From Kaistia defluvii (GTDB taxonomy: Bacteria > Pseudomonadota > Alphaproteobacteria > Rhizobiales > Kaistiaceae), in the NCBI RefSeq assembly GCF_026343955.1, contig NZ_JAPKNI010000002.1, positions 248,001 through 312,000 of the forward strand: DNA of 64,000 nt. The letters run 5' to 3'. The notes beneath the pieces are model-generated. The model was not told the origin of the DNA and made no database searches. It saw only the letters and a program-made list of their open reading frames with translations. Each line of letters starts with the position of its first letter. Position 1 is the first letter of the stretch. A program made the position numbers and the translations under genes. Positions 1 to 8,583 of this stretch are shown in pieces.

Positions 1-244
1 CCTCGGCATGGCGATGCTGATGGGCCGCTTCCTGGTCATCATCCCGGCCATGGCGATCGCCGGTTCGCTGGTGACCAAGAAGGTCTCGCCCGCTTCGGCC
101 GGCACTTTCCCGACGCATGGGCCGCTCTTCGTCGGCCTGCTGGTCGGCGTCATCCTGATCGTCGGCGGCCTGACCTTCTTCCCGGCGCTGGCGCTTGGTC
201 CGATCGTCGAGCATCTCGCCATGATCCGGGCGCCGGGGCTGTGA
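1..244 (+). CDS. kdpA: Potassium-transporting ATPase subunit A, C-terminal fragment (5' end outside window)
   Basis: This is the last ~80 residues of KdpA, the K+-channel-like membrane subunit of the KdpFABC high-affinity potassium pump. The visible part holds the end of the protein: a GRF segment, a hydrophobic helix, the loop [13 protein letters not shown], then a final helix ending [14 protein letters not shown], which is the usual KdpA C-terminus. The reading frame is open from base 2, so the gene starts before the window; the ATG at 8 is internal. It is followed by a small ORF, kdpB, kdpC, kdpD and kdpE on the same strand, so family and operon context agree. Confidence 0.93.
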   Translation, partial: LGMAMLMGRFLVIIPAMAIAGSLVTKKVSPASAGTFPTHGPLFVGLLVGVILIVGGLTFFPALALGPIVEHLAMIRAPGL

Positions 245-253
245 GGAAGCATC

Positions 254-439
254 ATGAGCTACCGTTTCTGGCTGGCCAGCCCGGACCTCGCCCTCTCGCT
301 CCAATCTCCTCGCGCCGGTTTGGCGCGGGGGAAGCGGGGGGCTCCCCGCGTGTCGTCCCTCATCCTGGGGCTGACCGTTTCGATGTTCCTGCTCGCGCTG
401 GTCGTTGACCTTTTCAACCGGTGGATCGCGGCGACCTGA
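254..439 (+). CDS. Small single-pass membrane protein between kdpA and kdpB (possible KdpF-like peptide)
   Basis: This is a 61-residue ORF with a good ribosome binding site (GAGGAAG) before its ATG, ten bases after kdpA. The N-terminal half is Arg/Ser/Pro-rich and shows no fold I recognise. The C-terminal ~28 residues form one hydrophobic helix ([19 protein letters not shown]) ending RWIAAT, similar in size and character to KdpF, the small lipid-like stabilising subunit of the Kdp pump. KdpF is normally ~30 residues and encoded before kdpA, so both position and length are atypical. The bases coding the N-terminal half include a short GC-rich inverted repeat around GCGCCGG-ttt-GGCGCGG, which may be inserted repeat DNA. 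Function is inferred from position and the helix only. Confidence 0.45.
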   Translation: MSYRFWLASPDLALSLQSPRAGLARGKRGAPRVSSLILGLTVSMFLLALVVDLFNRWIAAT

Positions 440-480
440 GGTCCAACCGCCTGTCCCGGAACTTCATGCTGGAGTCTCTG

Positions 481-2553
481 ATGAGCCAGTCCAAATCCGC
501 GAGCATAATGGACGCTCGCATCCTCGTTCCCGCCATAGGCGGCGCGTTCCGCAAGCTGGATCCGCGCAGCCTGGCGCGCAATCCGGTGATGTTCGTCGTC
601 GCCGTCGTCTCGGCGCTGACCACGGTGCTGTTCCTGCGCGATCTCGCCACCGGCGGCGCCAATCTCGGCTTCTCGCTGCAGATCGTCATCTGGCTGTGGT
701 TCACGGTGCTGTTCGCCAATTTCGCGGAAGCCGTCGCCGAAGGGCGCGGCAAGGCACAGGCGGAATCGCTCCGTCGCACCCGCACCGAGACGCAGGCCAA
801 GCTGCTTTCGGGCAACGACCCCGCCAACTTCAAGCTCGTGCCGGGCACCAGCCTCCGGGTTGGTGACGTCGTGCTGGTGGAGGCGGGGGATATCATTCCG
901 TCCGATGGGGAAGTCATTGAGGGCGTCGCCTCGGTCAACGAGGCGGCGATCACGGGTGAATCCGCGCCGGTGATCCGCGAATCCGGCGGCGACCGTTCGG
1001 CCGTCACCGGCGGCACGCAGGTGCTGTCCGACTGGATCCGGGTCCGCATCACGGCCGCCGCCGGATCGACCTTCATCGACCGCATGATCGCCCTGGTCGA
1101 GGGCGCCGAACGGCAGAAGACGCCCAACGAGATCGCGCTCAACATCCTGCTCGCCGGCATGACGCTGATCTTCGTGCTCGCCGTCGTCACCATCCCGAGC
1201 TTTGCGAACTACGCCGGCGGCTACATTCCGGTCGTCGTGCTGGTGGCGCTGTTCGTCACCCTGATCCCGACGACGATCGGCGCGCTGCTTTCAGCCATCG
1301 GCATCGCCGGCATGGACCGGCTGGTGCGATTCAACGTGCTCGCCATGTCGGGTCGCGCTGTCGAGGCGGCCGGCGATGTTGATACGCTGCTGCTCGACAA
1401 GACCGGCACGATCACCCTCGGCAACCGCCAGGCGACCGAGCTTCGCCCGGTGCGCGGCGTCACCGAGCCGGAACTGGCCGACGCGGCGCAACTCGCCTCG
1501 CTCGCCGACGAGACCCCCGAAGGCCGCTCGATCGTCGTGCTCGCCAAGGAGAAATACGGCATCCGTGCCCGCGACATGCAGAGCCTGCATGCCACCTTCG
1601 TGCCCTTCACGGCACAGACCCGGATGAGCGGGGTCGATTTCGACGGCTCGTCGATCCGCAAGGGCGCGGTCGATGCCGTGCTGAAGCATGTCGAGCAGGC
1701 CGGCGTGGCGGCCGGCGGCAGTCGGGCCATCACCGGCACGATCCGCGAACTGCAGACCATCGCCGACGAGATCGCCAAGACCGGCGGCACGCCGCTGGCC
1801 GTGGTCAAGGATGGCCGCCTGCTGGGCGTCGTCCATCTCAAGGACATCGTCAAGGGGGGCATCCGCGAGCGTTTCGCGGAGCTTCGCCGGATGGGCATCC
1901 GGACGGTGATGATCACCGGCGACAACCCGATGACGGCGGCGGCCATTGCGGCCGAGGCGGGCGTCGATGACTTCCTGGCCCAGGCGACGCCCGAGATGAA
2001 GCTCGCTCTGATCCGCGAGGAGCAGGCCAAGGGCAAGCTGGTGGCGATGTGCGGCGACGGCACCAACGACGCCCCGGCGCTGGCCCAATCCGACGTTGGC
2101 GTCGCGATGAACACAGGCACGGTGGCGGCGCGCGAGGCCGGCAACATGGTCGATCTCGACAGCGATCCGACCAAGCTCATCGAGATCGTCGAAATCGGCA
2201 AGCAATTGCTGATGACGCGCGGCGCGCTCACCACCTTCTCGATCGCCAACGACGTCGCCAAGTATTTCGCCATCATCCCGGCGATGTTCCTGGCCTTCTA
2301 CCCGCAGCTTGGCGCGCTCAACGTCATGGGGCTGGCCACGCCGCAAAGCGCGATCCTGTCGGCGATCATCTTCAACGCGCTGATCATTGTCGCCCTGATC
2401 CCGCTCTCGCTGCGCGGCGTCAAATACCGGGCCGTCGGCGCCGGCGCGCTGCTGTCGCGCAACCTGCTGATCTATGGCGTCGGCGGCCTCATCGTGCCGT
2501 TTGCCGGCATCAAGGCCATCGACATGGCCATTACGGCCCTCGGCCTCGTCTGA
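481..2553 (+). CDS. kdpB: Potassium-transporting P-type ATPase, catalytic subunit B
   Basis: KdpB hydrolyses ATP to drive K+ import through KdpA in the inner membrane. From the ATG at 481 (GGAG seven bases upstream) the protein has 690 residues, close to the usual ~682. Visible landmarks are the actuator TGES, the phosphorylation motif DKTGT with the acceptor Asp at residue 306, the nucleotide-binding KGA segment, the hinge motif [12 protein letters not shown], and hydrophobic segments at the N-terminus, around residues 220-290 and at the C-terminus. The frame is open back to a GTG at 421, which would overlap the preceding small ORF; 481 fits the family better. kdpC follows after 11 bases. 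Confidence 0.97.
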   Translation: MSQSKSASIMDARILVPAIGGAFRKLDPRSLARNPVMFVVAVVSALTTVLFLRDLATGGANLGFSLQIVIWLWFTVLFANFAEAVAEGRGKAQAESLRRTRTETQAKLLSGNDPANFKLVPGTSLRVGDVVLVEAGDIIPSDGEVIEGVASVNEAAITGESAPVIRESGGDRSAVTGGTQVLSDWIRVRITAAAGSTFIDRMIALVEGAERQKTPNEIALNILLAGMTLIFVLAVVTIPSFANYAGGYIPVVVLVALFVTLIPTTIGALLSAIGIAGMDRLVRFNVLAMSGRAVEAAGDVDTLLLDKTGTITLGNRQATELRPVRGVTEPELADAAQLASLADETPEGRSIVVLAKEKYGIRARDMQSLHATFVPFTAQTRMSGVDFDGSSIRKGAVDAVLKHVEQAGVAAGGSRAITGTIRELQTIADEIAKTGGTPLAVVKDGRLLGVVHLKDIVKGGIRERFAELRRMGIRTVMITGDNPMTAAAIAAEAGVDDFLAQATPEMKLALIREEQAKGKLVAMCGDGTNDAPALAQSDVGVAMNTGTVAAREAGNMVDLDSDPTKLIEIVEIGKQLLMTRGALTTFSIANDVAKYFAIIPAMFLAFYPQLGALNVMGLATPQSAILSAIIFNALIIVALIPLSLRGVKYRAVGAGALLSRNLLIYGVGGLIVPFAGIKAIDMAITALGLV

Positions 2554-2564
2554 AGGATATTTCC

Positions 2565-3134
2565 ATGTTGAAACAGCTACGCCCTGCGATCCTGATGATC
2601 GTCGCGCTCACCGTGATCACCGGCCTGATCTATCCGCTGGGGATGACCGGCATCGCCCAGGCGCTGTTCCCGCGCCAGGCCAATGGCAGCCTGATCGAGC
2701 GCGAGGGCAAGGTCGTCGGTTCCGAGCTCATCGGGCAGAGTTTCACCACCGACCGCTATTTCCACGGCCGCCCCTCGGCCGCCGGCAAGGGCTATGACGC
2801 GGCGTCTTCCGGCGGCTCCAATCTCGGCCCGAGCAATCCGGCCCTGATCCAGCGCATCCAGGCCGAAGCGGAAAAGCTGAAGGCGGAAAACCCCGGCGCC
2901 GCCGTGCCGATCGACCTGGTCACCACCTCGGGCAGCGGCCTCGACCCCGATATCTCGCCGGAGGCCGCCCTGTTCCAGGTGCCCCGCGTCGCCAAGGCGC
3001 GCGGGCTGGACGAGGTCACCGTGAAGGCGCTGGTCACGGCGCATGTCGAGGATCGGCAGCTTGGCTTCCTGGGCGAGCCGGTCGTCAACGTTCTTGCCTT
3101 GAACCTTGCGCTGGACGCAGCCGGCGCGCCATGA
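2565..3134 (+). CDS. kdpC: Potassium-transporting ATPase subunit C
   Basis: This is a 189-residue KdpC, the single-pass subunit that sits beside KdpA/KdpB and raises the pump's apparent affinity for ATP. The N-terminus has one membrane segment ([19 protein letters not shown]) followed by a soluble domain with the family signature GSELIGQSF, a SNLGPSNP block, and a C-terminus ending [10 protein letters not shown]. The ATG at 2565 is preceded by AGGA. The gene lies 11 bases after kdpB, so it is co-transcribed with it. The frame extends upstream inside kdpB, but that extension is not coding. Confidence 0.96.
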   Translation: MLKQLRPAILMIVALTVITGLIYPLGMTGIAQALFPRQANGSLIEREGKVVGSELIGQSFTTDRYFHGRPSAAGKGYDAASSGGSNLGPSNPALIQRIQAEAEKLKAENPGAAVPIDLVTTSGSGLDPDISPEAALFQVPRVAKARGLDEVTVKALVTAHVEDRQLGFLGEPVVNVLALNLALDAAGAP

Positions 3135-3142
3135 CAGGCAGG

Positions 3143-3176
3143 GGCCGGAACCCGCGCTCCGGCGTCGGTTCCGGCC
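3143..3176 (+). repeat. Perfect 10-bp inverted repeat between kdpC and kdpD
   Basis: GGCCGGAACC at 3143-3152 pairs exactly with GGTTCCGGCC at 3167-3176 across a 14-base loop. There is no T-run, so it is not a typical terminator. It lies between the pump genes and the sensor genes and could be an intercistronic attenuator or mRNA-stability hairpin. Confidence 0.6.
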
Positions 3177-3200
3177 GTTCGGACAGATGGGGCGTGATTG

Positions 3201-5900
3201 ATGCCTGACGACAGTCGAGACGCGCCGAACCGGCCGTCCCCCGAGGCACTGCTGGAGCGGGCGACGCGCGAGACGCGCGGCCGGCTGAAGATCTTCCTTG
3301 GCGCGGCACCCGGTGTTGGCAAGACCTACGAGATGCTGATGTCCGGCCGGGCCCGCAAGGCCGATGGCGTCGATGTCCTCATCGGCGTGGTCGAGACGCA
3401 TGGCCGGGCCGAGACGGAGGCGCTGGTCGAGGGCTTCGAGGTCATTCCGCGCAGGACGGTCGACTATCGTGGCCGCGTGCTCGAAGAGATGGACCTCGAC
3501 GCCATCCTCGCGCGCCGGCCGGCGCTGGTGCTGGTCGATGAACTCGCCCATACCAATGCCGAGGGCAGCCGCCACCCCAAGCGCTATCTCGACGTCGAGG
3601 AGATTCTCGCGTGCGGCATCGACGTCTATACCACGCTCAACATCCAGCATGTCGAAAGCCTGAACGACGTCGTTGCCCAGATCACCCGGATCCGGGTGCG
3701 CGAGACGGTGCCGGATTCGATCATCGACCGCGCCGACGATGTCGAGGTCATCGACCTCACCCCCGACGACCTGATCAAGCGCCTGCATGAGGGCAAGGTC
3801 TATTTCGCCGGCACGGCGAAGCGGGCGATCGAGAACTATTTCTCGCCCGGCAATCTGACCGCGCTGCGCGAGCTGGCGCTACGCCGCACGGCGCAGAGGG
3901 TCGACGAGCAACTCGTCAGTCACATGCAGGCGCATGCTATCTCCGGGCCCTGGGCGGCGGGCGACCGCGTGCTGGTCTGCATCGACGAGCAGCCGCGTAG
4001 CGCGTCGCTGGTGCGCTATGCGCGCCGTCAGGCGGACCGGCTGCGGGCGCCCTGGGCGGCGATCCATATCGAGACGGCGCGTTCCGCCGGCCTGCCGGAG
4101 GCCGACAAGGACCGCATCGCCGCCACGCTGCGGCTGGCCGAGCAACTGGGCGGCGAGGCGATCACCCTGCCGGGGCAGGACGTAGCCCGGGACATTGTCC
4201 GTCATGCGCTGGCGGCCAATGCGACGCACATCATCGTCGGCAAGCCGGACAAGTCCCGCTGGCGCGAGGCGTTCGAAGGCTCGGTGTCGCATGAGCTGAT
4301 CCGGCTTGCCGGCGACATCAGCGTCCACGTCATCTCCGGCGACGACCGCGAGGCGCCGCCAGCACGCGGCGTGGCGTTGGCCACGCCGCGCCGGTTCAGG
4401 ATTGGCCCCTATGCGCTCGGCGTCGGCTATGTCGGCATCGGGCTCGCCTTCGCCATGCTGCTGCGCGTGCTCGACGTCCGCAATCTGGCGCTGGTCTTCC
4501 TGATGGCGGTGCTGACCTCGGCCGTAACGGCGGGTCTCGGGCCGGCTCTGTTCACCTCGGCCGTCGCCGCGCTCGCCTTCAACTTCTTCTTCCTGCCGCC
4601 GTTGTATACGTTCAACATCGGCGACCCGGAGAGCGTGATCGCCTTCGTGTTCTTCCTTGGCGTCGCGGTCATTGCCAGCAATCTCACCGCTCGCGTGCAG
4701 CGCCAGGCGGCGGCGGCGCGGCAGCGCGCCCGCACCACCGAAGGCCTCTATCTTTTCAGCAAGAAGCTGGCCGGCGCCGGCACGCTCGAGGATGTGCTCT
4801 GGGCGACGGTCTACCAGATCGCCTCGATGCTGAAGGTACGGGTCGTCGTGCTTCTGCCCGAAAACGGCACGATTGCGGTGCGCGCCGGCTATCCGCCGGA
4901 TGACACGTTGCTCGATGCGGATATCGCCGCGGCGCGCTGGGCCTGGGAGCACAATCGCCCGGCCGGGCGCGGCGCCGACACGTTGCCCGGCGCGAAGCGG
5001 CTCTATCTGCCGCTGCGTACCGGCCGCACGGCGGTCGGCGTCGTCGGGCTCGACGATGACGGGCAGGGGCCGTTGTTGACGCCCGAGGAACAGCGGCTGT
5101 TCGACTCGCTCGCCGACCAGGCGGCGCTCGCCATCGAGCGGATCGAACTGGTCGCCGATGTCGACCGAGCCCGTCTCGCGGCCGAGGCGGATCGGCTGCG
5201 CTCGGCGCTGCTGACCTCGATCTCGCACGACTTGAAGACCCCGCTTGCCGCGATCATGGGCGCGGCAGAGGCGCTGCGCGACTATCCGGACACCATTGCC
5301 GAGGCCGACCGGGTCGACCTGCTTTCGACCGTCATCGACGAATCCGAGCGGCTGCATCGCTTCATCGCCAATCTGCTCGACATGACGCGGATCGAATCCG
5401 GCGCGATGGCGCCGAATGCCTCGGCGCAATATGTCGGCGATGTCGTCGGAACGGCGCTGCGCCGCGCGGCCAAGATCCTGTCGCGCCATGTCGTCGAGGT
5501 CGACATCCCCGCTGACCTGCCGATGGTGCGGCTCGATCCCGTTCTGTTCGAGCAGGTGTTGTTCAACCTGCTCGACAATGCCGCCAAATACGCGCCCGAG
5601 GCCTCGACGGTGCGGATCCAGGGCTGGGCCGATGGCGGGATCGTGCTGCTGCAGGTGATGGACGAGGGGCCTGGCATTCCGTCGGCCGACCTTGAACGGG
5701 TCTTCGATACCTTCTATCGGGTGCGCAAGACCGACCATGTGCTGGCCGGAACGGGCCTGGGGCTGTCGATCTGCCGTGGCTTCGTCGAGGCGATGGGCGG
5801 GACGATAGAGGCCAGCAACCGTAACGGCCGCTCGGGCGCGGTCTTCACCATCAGGATGCCGGTCCCGGCCGACGCCGCCACGCTGGAAGAGCTGCCATGA
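3201..5900 (+). CDS. kdpD: Osmosensitive K+ channel histidine kinase KdpD
   Basis: This sensor kinase controls Kdp expression in response to K+ limitation or osmotic stress by phosphorylating KdpE. The protein has 899 residues from the ATG at 3201; a TTG just before it adds one codon. Domain order is: N-terminal KdpD domain with Walker A (GAAPGVGKTY) and Walker B (LVLVDELAHTN), a universal-stress-protein-like domain around residues 245-385, four membrane helices around 400-500, a GAF-like region, then HisKA with phosphoacceptor His676 (SHDLKTPLAAI) and a HATPase domain (FNLLDNAAKYAP, GTGLGLSI). Full length and intact. The stop overlaps the kdpE start (ATGA), indicating translational coupling. 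Confidence 0.97.
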   Translation: MPDDSRDAPNRPSPEALLERATRETRGRLKIFLGAAPGVGKTYEMLMSGRARKADGVDVLIGVVETHGRAETEALVEGFEVIPRRTVDYRGRVLEEMDLDAILARRPALVLVDELAHTNAEGSRHPKRYLDVEEILACGIDVYTTLNIQHVESLNDVVAQITRIRVRETVPDSIIDRADDVEVIDLTPDDLIKRLHEGKVYFAGTAKRAIENYFSPGNLTALRELALRRTAQRVDEQLVSHMQAHAISGPWAAGDRVLVCIDEQPRSASLVRYARRQADRLRAPWAAIHIETARSAGLPEADKDRIAATLRLAEQLGGEAITLPGQDVARDIVRHALAANATHIIVGKPDKSRWREAFEGSVSHELIRLAGDISVHVISGDDREAPPARGVALATPRRFRIGPYALGVGYVGIGLAFAMLLRVLDVRNLALVFLMAVLTSAVTAGLGPALFTSAVAALAFNFFFLPPLYTFNIGDPESVIAFVFFLGVAVIASNLTARVQRQAAAARQRARTTEGLYLFSKKLAGAGTLEDVLWATVYQIASMLKVRVVVLLPENGTIAVRAGYPPDDTLLDADIAAARWAWEHNRPAGRGADTLPGAKRLYLPLRTGRTAVGVVGLDDDGQGPLLTPEEQRLFDSLADQAALAIERIELVADVDRARLAAEADRLRSALLTSISHDLKTPLAAIMGAAEALRDYPDTIAEADRVDLLSTVIDESERLHRFIANLLDMTRIESGAMAPNASAQYVGDVVGTALRRAAKILSRHVVEVDIPADLPMVRLDPVLFEQVLFNLLDNAAKYAPEASTVRIQGWADGGIVLLQVMDEGPGIPSADLERVFDTFYRVRKTDHVLAGTGLGLSICRGFVEAMGGTIEASNRNGRSGAVFTIRMPVPADAATLEELP

Positions 5901-6589
5901 ACGGTCCGATGGTCCGAATCCTCATCGTCGACGACGAACCCCCGATCCGCCGCCTGCTGCGGGTCGGGCTGACGTCCGAGGGCTTTGCCGTCGACGAGGC
6001 GACCAATGCGCGCACGGCGATCGAGCATGTCGCGGCCGAAAAGCCGGACCTGATCCTGCTCGATCTCGGCCTGCCGGACATGCCGGGGCACGAGCTGATC
6101 GGCCGCTGGCGGACCGAGCTGCCGGATCTCCCGATCGTCGTGCTGTCCAGCCGCACCGACGAGGCCGGCATCGTGCGGGCGCTGGAACTCGGCGCCGATG
6201 ACTACATGAGCAAGCCCTTCGGGATGAAGGAACTGGTGGCGCGCATTCGTGTTGCTCTCCGCCACAAGTTGCAGCAGCAGGGCGAGAAGCCGATCTTTCA
6301 GACGGGCGAGCTTTCCGTCGATCTCGTCAAGCGGATTGTCAAGGTCGCCGACCGGGAGATCAAGCTGTCGCCGAAGGAATACGACATCCTGCGCGTGCTG
6401 GTGCAGCACGCCGGCAAGGTGCTGACCCATCAATATCTCCTGAGCCAGGTTTGGGGCGGCTCGACGGATGTGCAATACCTGCGCGTCTATGTGCGCCAGC
6501 TCCGCCAGAAGATCGAACGTCAGCCGGACCAGCCCGAATACATCACCACCGAAACGGGCGTCGGCTATCGGTTGCGCGACGTCGAATGA
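5897..6589 (+). CDS. kdpE: Response regulator KdpE
   Basis: This is a 230-residue OmpR-family response regulator. The receiver domain shows the acidic pair Asp12/Asp13, phosphoacceptor Asp56 (LLDLGLPD) and Lys106 (SKPFGM). The C-terminal winged helix carries LSPKEYDILRVLVQHAGKVLTH and ends with YRLRD. It overlaps kdpD by four bases and is its cognate partner, expected to activate the kdp promoter, which lies outside the window upstream of kdpA. Confidence 0.97.
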   Translation: MNGPMVRILIVDDEPPIRRLLRVGLTSEGFAVDEATNARTAIEHVAAEKPDLILLDLGLPDMPGHELIGRWRTELPDLPIVVLSSRTDEAGIVRALELGADDYMSKPFGMKELVARIRVALRHKLQQQGEKPIFQTGELSVDLVKRIVKVADREIKLSPKEYDILRVLVQHAGKVLTHQYLLSQVWGGSTDVQYLRVYVRQLRQKIERQPDQPEYITTETGVGYRLRDVE

Positions 6590-6651
6590 ATGAACTGGCA
6601 CAGGCCGTGCCGTGATCCGATGCGCACCTTGGTGCCGATGCGAGTGAGACG

Positions 6652-7104
6652 ATGATCCTTTCCCAATTCATCAAGCCCGAAAGCGTGATGATTGACCTTC
6701 CGGCCCCCTCGAAGGCGAAGTTGCTGCGCGGCCTGTCGGATCAGGCTGCGCAGGCGCTGGACCTGCCGGCGGATGACATCTTCCAGGCAATCCACAATCG
6801 CGAGAGGCTCGGGTCAACCGGCGTCGGAGAGGGCATCGCCATTCCGCATGCGCCGGTTCCCGGCCTCGAGACGCCGTTCGGCATGGTGATCCGGCTGAAG
6901 AAGCCGATCGATTTCGAGTCGATCGACGACATCCCGGTCGACATCGTCTGCCTGCTGCTGCTGCCGGGCCAGAGTTCCACGACTTATCTGAACGTGCTGG
7001 CCTCCTTGGCACGCAAGCTGCGTTCGCCCAAGGTGGTCAAGTCGATCCGCCAGGCGGTTCTGAACGAACAGGTCTATTCCGCGCTGTGCGACGAGGCGGC
7101 CTGA
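6652..7104 (+). CDS. PTS EIIA-Ntr-like regulatory phosphocarrier (PtsN paralogue)
   Basis: This is a 150-residue stand-alone EIIA type-2 domain. The active-site region GVGEGIAIPHAP places the phosphorylatable His at residue 66, as in EIIA-Ntr proteins. There is no sugar permease partner, so a regulatory role is likely. It lies 62 bases after kdpE on the same strand. In Escherichia coli, EIIA-Ntr is known to bind KdpD and modulate its kinase activity; linkage to kdpDE here suggests a dedicated PtsN paralogue for potassium control. The main ptsN usually sits beside rpoN/hpf, which are not seen here. Start chosen at the only ATG giving a full-length domain. Confidence 0.88.
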   Translation: MILSQFIKPESVMIDLPAPSKAKLLRGLSDQAAQALDLPADDIFQAIHNRERLGSTGVGEGIAIPHAPVPGLETPFGMVIRLKKPIDFESIDDIPVDIVCLLLLPGQSSTTYLNVLASLARKLRSPKVVKSIRQAVLNEQVYSALCDEAA

Positions 7105-7122
7105 CCGAAGGCGGCCTTGGCC

Positions 7123-7147
7123 GGAACTCCCCCGGCGCCGCTGCGTT
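7123..7147 (+). promoter_or_regulatory. Predicted EcfG-type (general stress) promoter
   Basis: GGAAC at 7123-7127 and CGTT at 7144-7147 are separated by 16 bases, matching the alphaproteobacterial EcfG consensus (GGAAC-N16/17-CGTT). It lies 31 bases before the start of the small stress gene at 7179 and probably drives that gene, the next small gene and ku. Confidence 0.75.
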
Positions 7148-7178
7148 GACCCCCGGTTGAAGCAAACGGAGGTGCAAC

Positions 7179-7496
7179 ATGCCCCGGGGCGACAAATCGA
7201 AATATACCGACAAGCAGGAACGCAAGGCCGATCATATTGCCGAGGGCTATGAAGAGCGCGGCGTTCCGGAGAAGGAAGCCGAGCGACGTGCCTGGGCTAC
7301 CGTCAACAAGGATGATGGCGGCGGCAAGAAGTCCGGCTCCGGCCGCGGGGCCGACACCGGCCACCCCGCCGCGCATAAGGGCGGCGAAAAAGGCGGTGCC
7401 GCGTCGGCAGCGCGCCCGGCGGCCGATCGCTCGGCTGCAGCCAGGAAGGCCGCGGCCACCCGGAAGCGCAATGCGGAGCATCGGGCGCATGGCTGA
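7179..7496 (+). CDS. Small Lys/Ala-rich stress protein (annotated 'plasmid stabilization protein' in relatives)
   Basis: This is a 105-residue hydrophilic protein. The N-terminal ~50 residues (MPRGDKSKYTDKQERKADHI, then ERGVPEKEAERRAWATVNK) form the conserved part of a small family widespread in rhizobia. The C-terminal half is low-complexity, rich in Lys, Ala, Gly and Arg, probably disordered and possibly nucleic-acid binding. A strong ribosome site (GGAGG) precedes the ATG. The family name 'plasmid stabilization' is historical; nothing here indicates a toxin-antitoxin function. An EcfG-type promoter lies directly upstream and a Ku gene downstream, pointing to stress-induced expression. Confidence 0.8.
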   Translation: MPRGDKSKYTDKQERKADHIAEGYEERGVPEKEAERRAWATVNKDDGGGKKSGSGRGADTGHPAAHKGGEKGGAASAARPAADRSAAARKAAATRKRNAEHRAHG

Positions 7497-7542
7497 GCGC
7501 ATGGCGACTGGTCCCCATTCCCCACGACCGAAAGAGGCGAGC

Positions 7543-7695
7543 ATGGACCGGCGAGCAGGACAGTCCTCCGAGGAACACGCGACAACGACGCAGGCCCGGC
7601 AGGCGATCACGCCGCATCGGCTGCGATACATGCTGCTGGCCGGTATCGTGGCGGTGGTGCTCGGATTCCTCGCCGTCTATTTCATGATTCCGTAA
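7543..7695 (+). CDS. Small single-pass membrane protein, function unknown
   Basis: This is a 50-residue ORF with a purine-rich ribosome site (AAAGAGGCGAGC) before the ATG. The N-terminal ~29 residues are polar; the C-terminus is one membrane helix (MLLAGIVAVVLGFLAVYFM). It lies 46 bases after the stress gene and 22 bases before ku, on the same strand, so it is probably transcribed with them. The frame is open upstream, but the upstream part overlaps the previous gene out of frame. I do not recognise the family. Confidence 0.55.
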   Translation: MDRRAGQSSEEHATTTQARQAITPHRLRYMLLAGIVAVVLGFLAVYFMIP

Positions 7696-7717
7696 CCTGC
7701 CAGCGGACGAGAACATC

Positions 7718-8518
7718 ATGGCGCCGCGTTCATTCTGGAAAGGCTATCTGAAGCTCTCGCTCGTCACCTGTCCGGTGGCGATGATCCCGGCCACCACCGA
7801 CAATGAAAAGGTGCGTTTTCACACGCTGAACCGCGCCACTGGCAACCGGGTCGTCAGCCAATATGTCGACACGGAAACGGGCGACCTCGTCGAGGATGAT
7901 GATCAGGTCAAGGGCTACCAGCGCGGCGAGCACGAGTTCCTGATGCTGGAGGATGACGAGATCGATTCCGTCGCTCTGGAAAGCACGCGCACGATCGATA
8001 TCGAGATGTTCGTGCCGGCGGATGACATTGACTGGATCTGGTACGACAAGCCGCATTATCTCGTGCCGGACGACCCGGTCGGCGAGGAGGCTTTCTCGGT
8101 CATTCGCGACGCCATGGCCGCGACGGGCACGGTCGGTATTTCCCGCTTGGTCCTCTATCGGCGCGAGCGGGCCGTGATGCTGAAGCCGCGTGACAATGGC
8201 ATCGAACTCTGGACCCTCCACTACGGTGACGAGATCCGCCCGGAGGATGATTATTTCGAGCCGATTGGCGACGCCAAGGCGGATGCGAAGCTGCTGGAAA
8301 TGATGCAGACCCTGATCAGGGAACGCATCAAGACCTGGTCGCCGGCCATGGTGAGCGATCCCGTGCAGGAGCGTCTCCTGGATATCATCGCGGCGAAGAA
8401 GAGGGGCAGGAAGCCCCCGGCCCGCAAGGAAGCGCCGGTCAGCCACGGCAACGTGGTCAGCATCATGGATGCGCTGCGCAAGAGCATCGCTTCCGAGTCC
8501 AAGCCGAAGGGGCGCTGA
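7718..8518 (+). CDS. ku: Ku protein (non-homologous end joining), copy 1
   Basis: This is a 266-residue bacterial Ku, a homodimeric ring that binds DNA double-strand ends and recruits LigD. The family core is clear: start MAPRSFWKGYLKLSLVTCPV, a beta-barrel region with FHTLNRATGNRVVSQYVD, the DDIDWIWYDKPHYLVPDD segment, and a basic C-terminus (AAKKRGRKPP). It is the last gene of a short cluster behind an EcfG-type promoter, and is separate from the second Ku-ligD operon at 17392. Two Ku paralogues in one genome are common in rhizobia. Confidence 0.95.
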   Translation: MAPRSFWKGYLKLSLVTCPVAMIPATTDNEKVRFHTLNRATGNRVVSQYVDTETGDLVEDDDQVKGYQRGEHEFLMLEDDEIDSVALESTRTIDIEMFVPADDIDWIWYDKPHYLVPDDPVGEEAFSVIRDAMAATGTVGISRLVLYRRERAVMLKPRDNGIELWTLHYGDEIRPEDDYFEPIGDAKADAKLLEMMQTLIRERIKTWSPAMVSDPVQERLLDIIAAKKRGRKPPARKEAPVSHGNVVSIMDALRKSIASESKPKGR

Positions 8519-8539
8519 GCCCCTGACCGGGGTCAAAAA

Positions 8540-8565
8540 GGCAGCGCGGAAGGATCCGCGCTGCC
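8540..8565 (-). terminator. Rho-independent terminator between convergent ku and oxidoreductase genes
   Basis: An 11-bp perfect stem (GGCAGCGCGGA / TCCGCGCTGCC) with a 4-base loop. The A-run at 8535-8539 becomes a U-run on the minus strand, so it terminates the leftward transporter operon; it may also slow transcription coming from ku. Confidence 0.85.
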
Positions 8566-8583
8566 CTCTTGTGTTCGTCGCGC

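Noticed and set aside
3147-3170. GGAAC site before kdpD as an EcfG promoter
   Set aside because: The second block is GGTT/GTTC rather than CRTT, and the GGAAC belongs to a perfect hairpin.
7179-7496. Toxin-antitoxin or plasmid maintenance module
   Set aside because: No partner gene and no toxin motif; the 'plasmid stabilization' label is historical, and the locus has chromosomal stress context.
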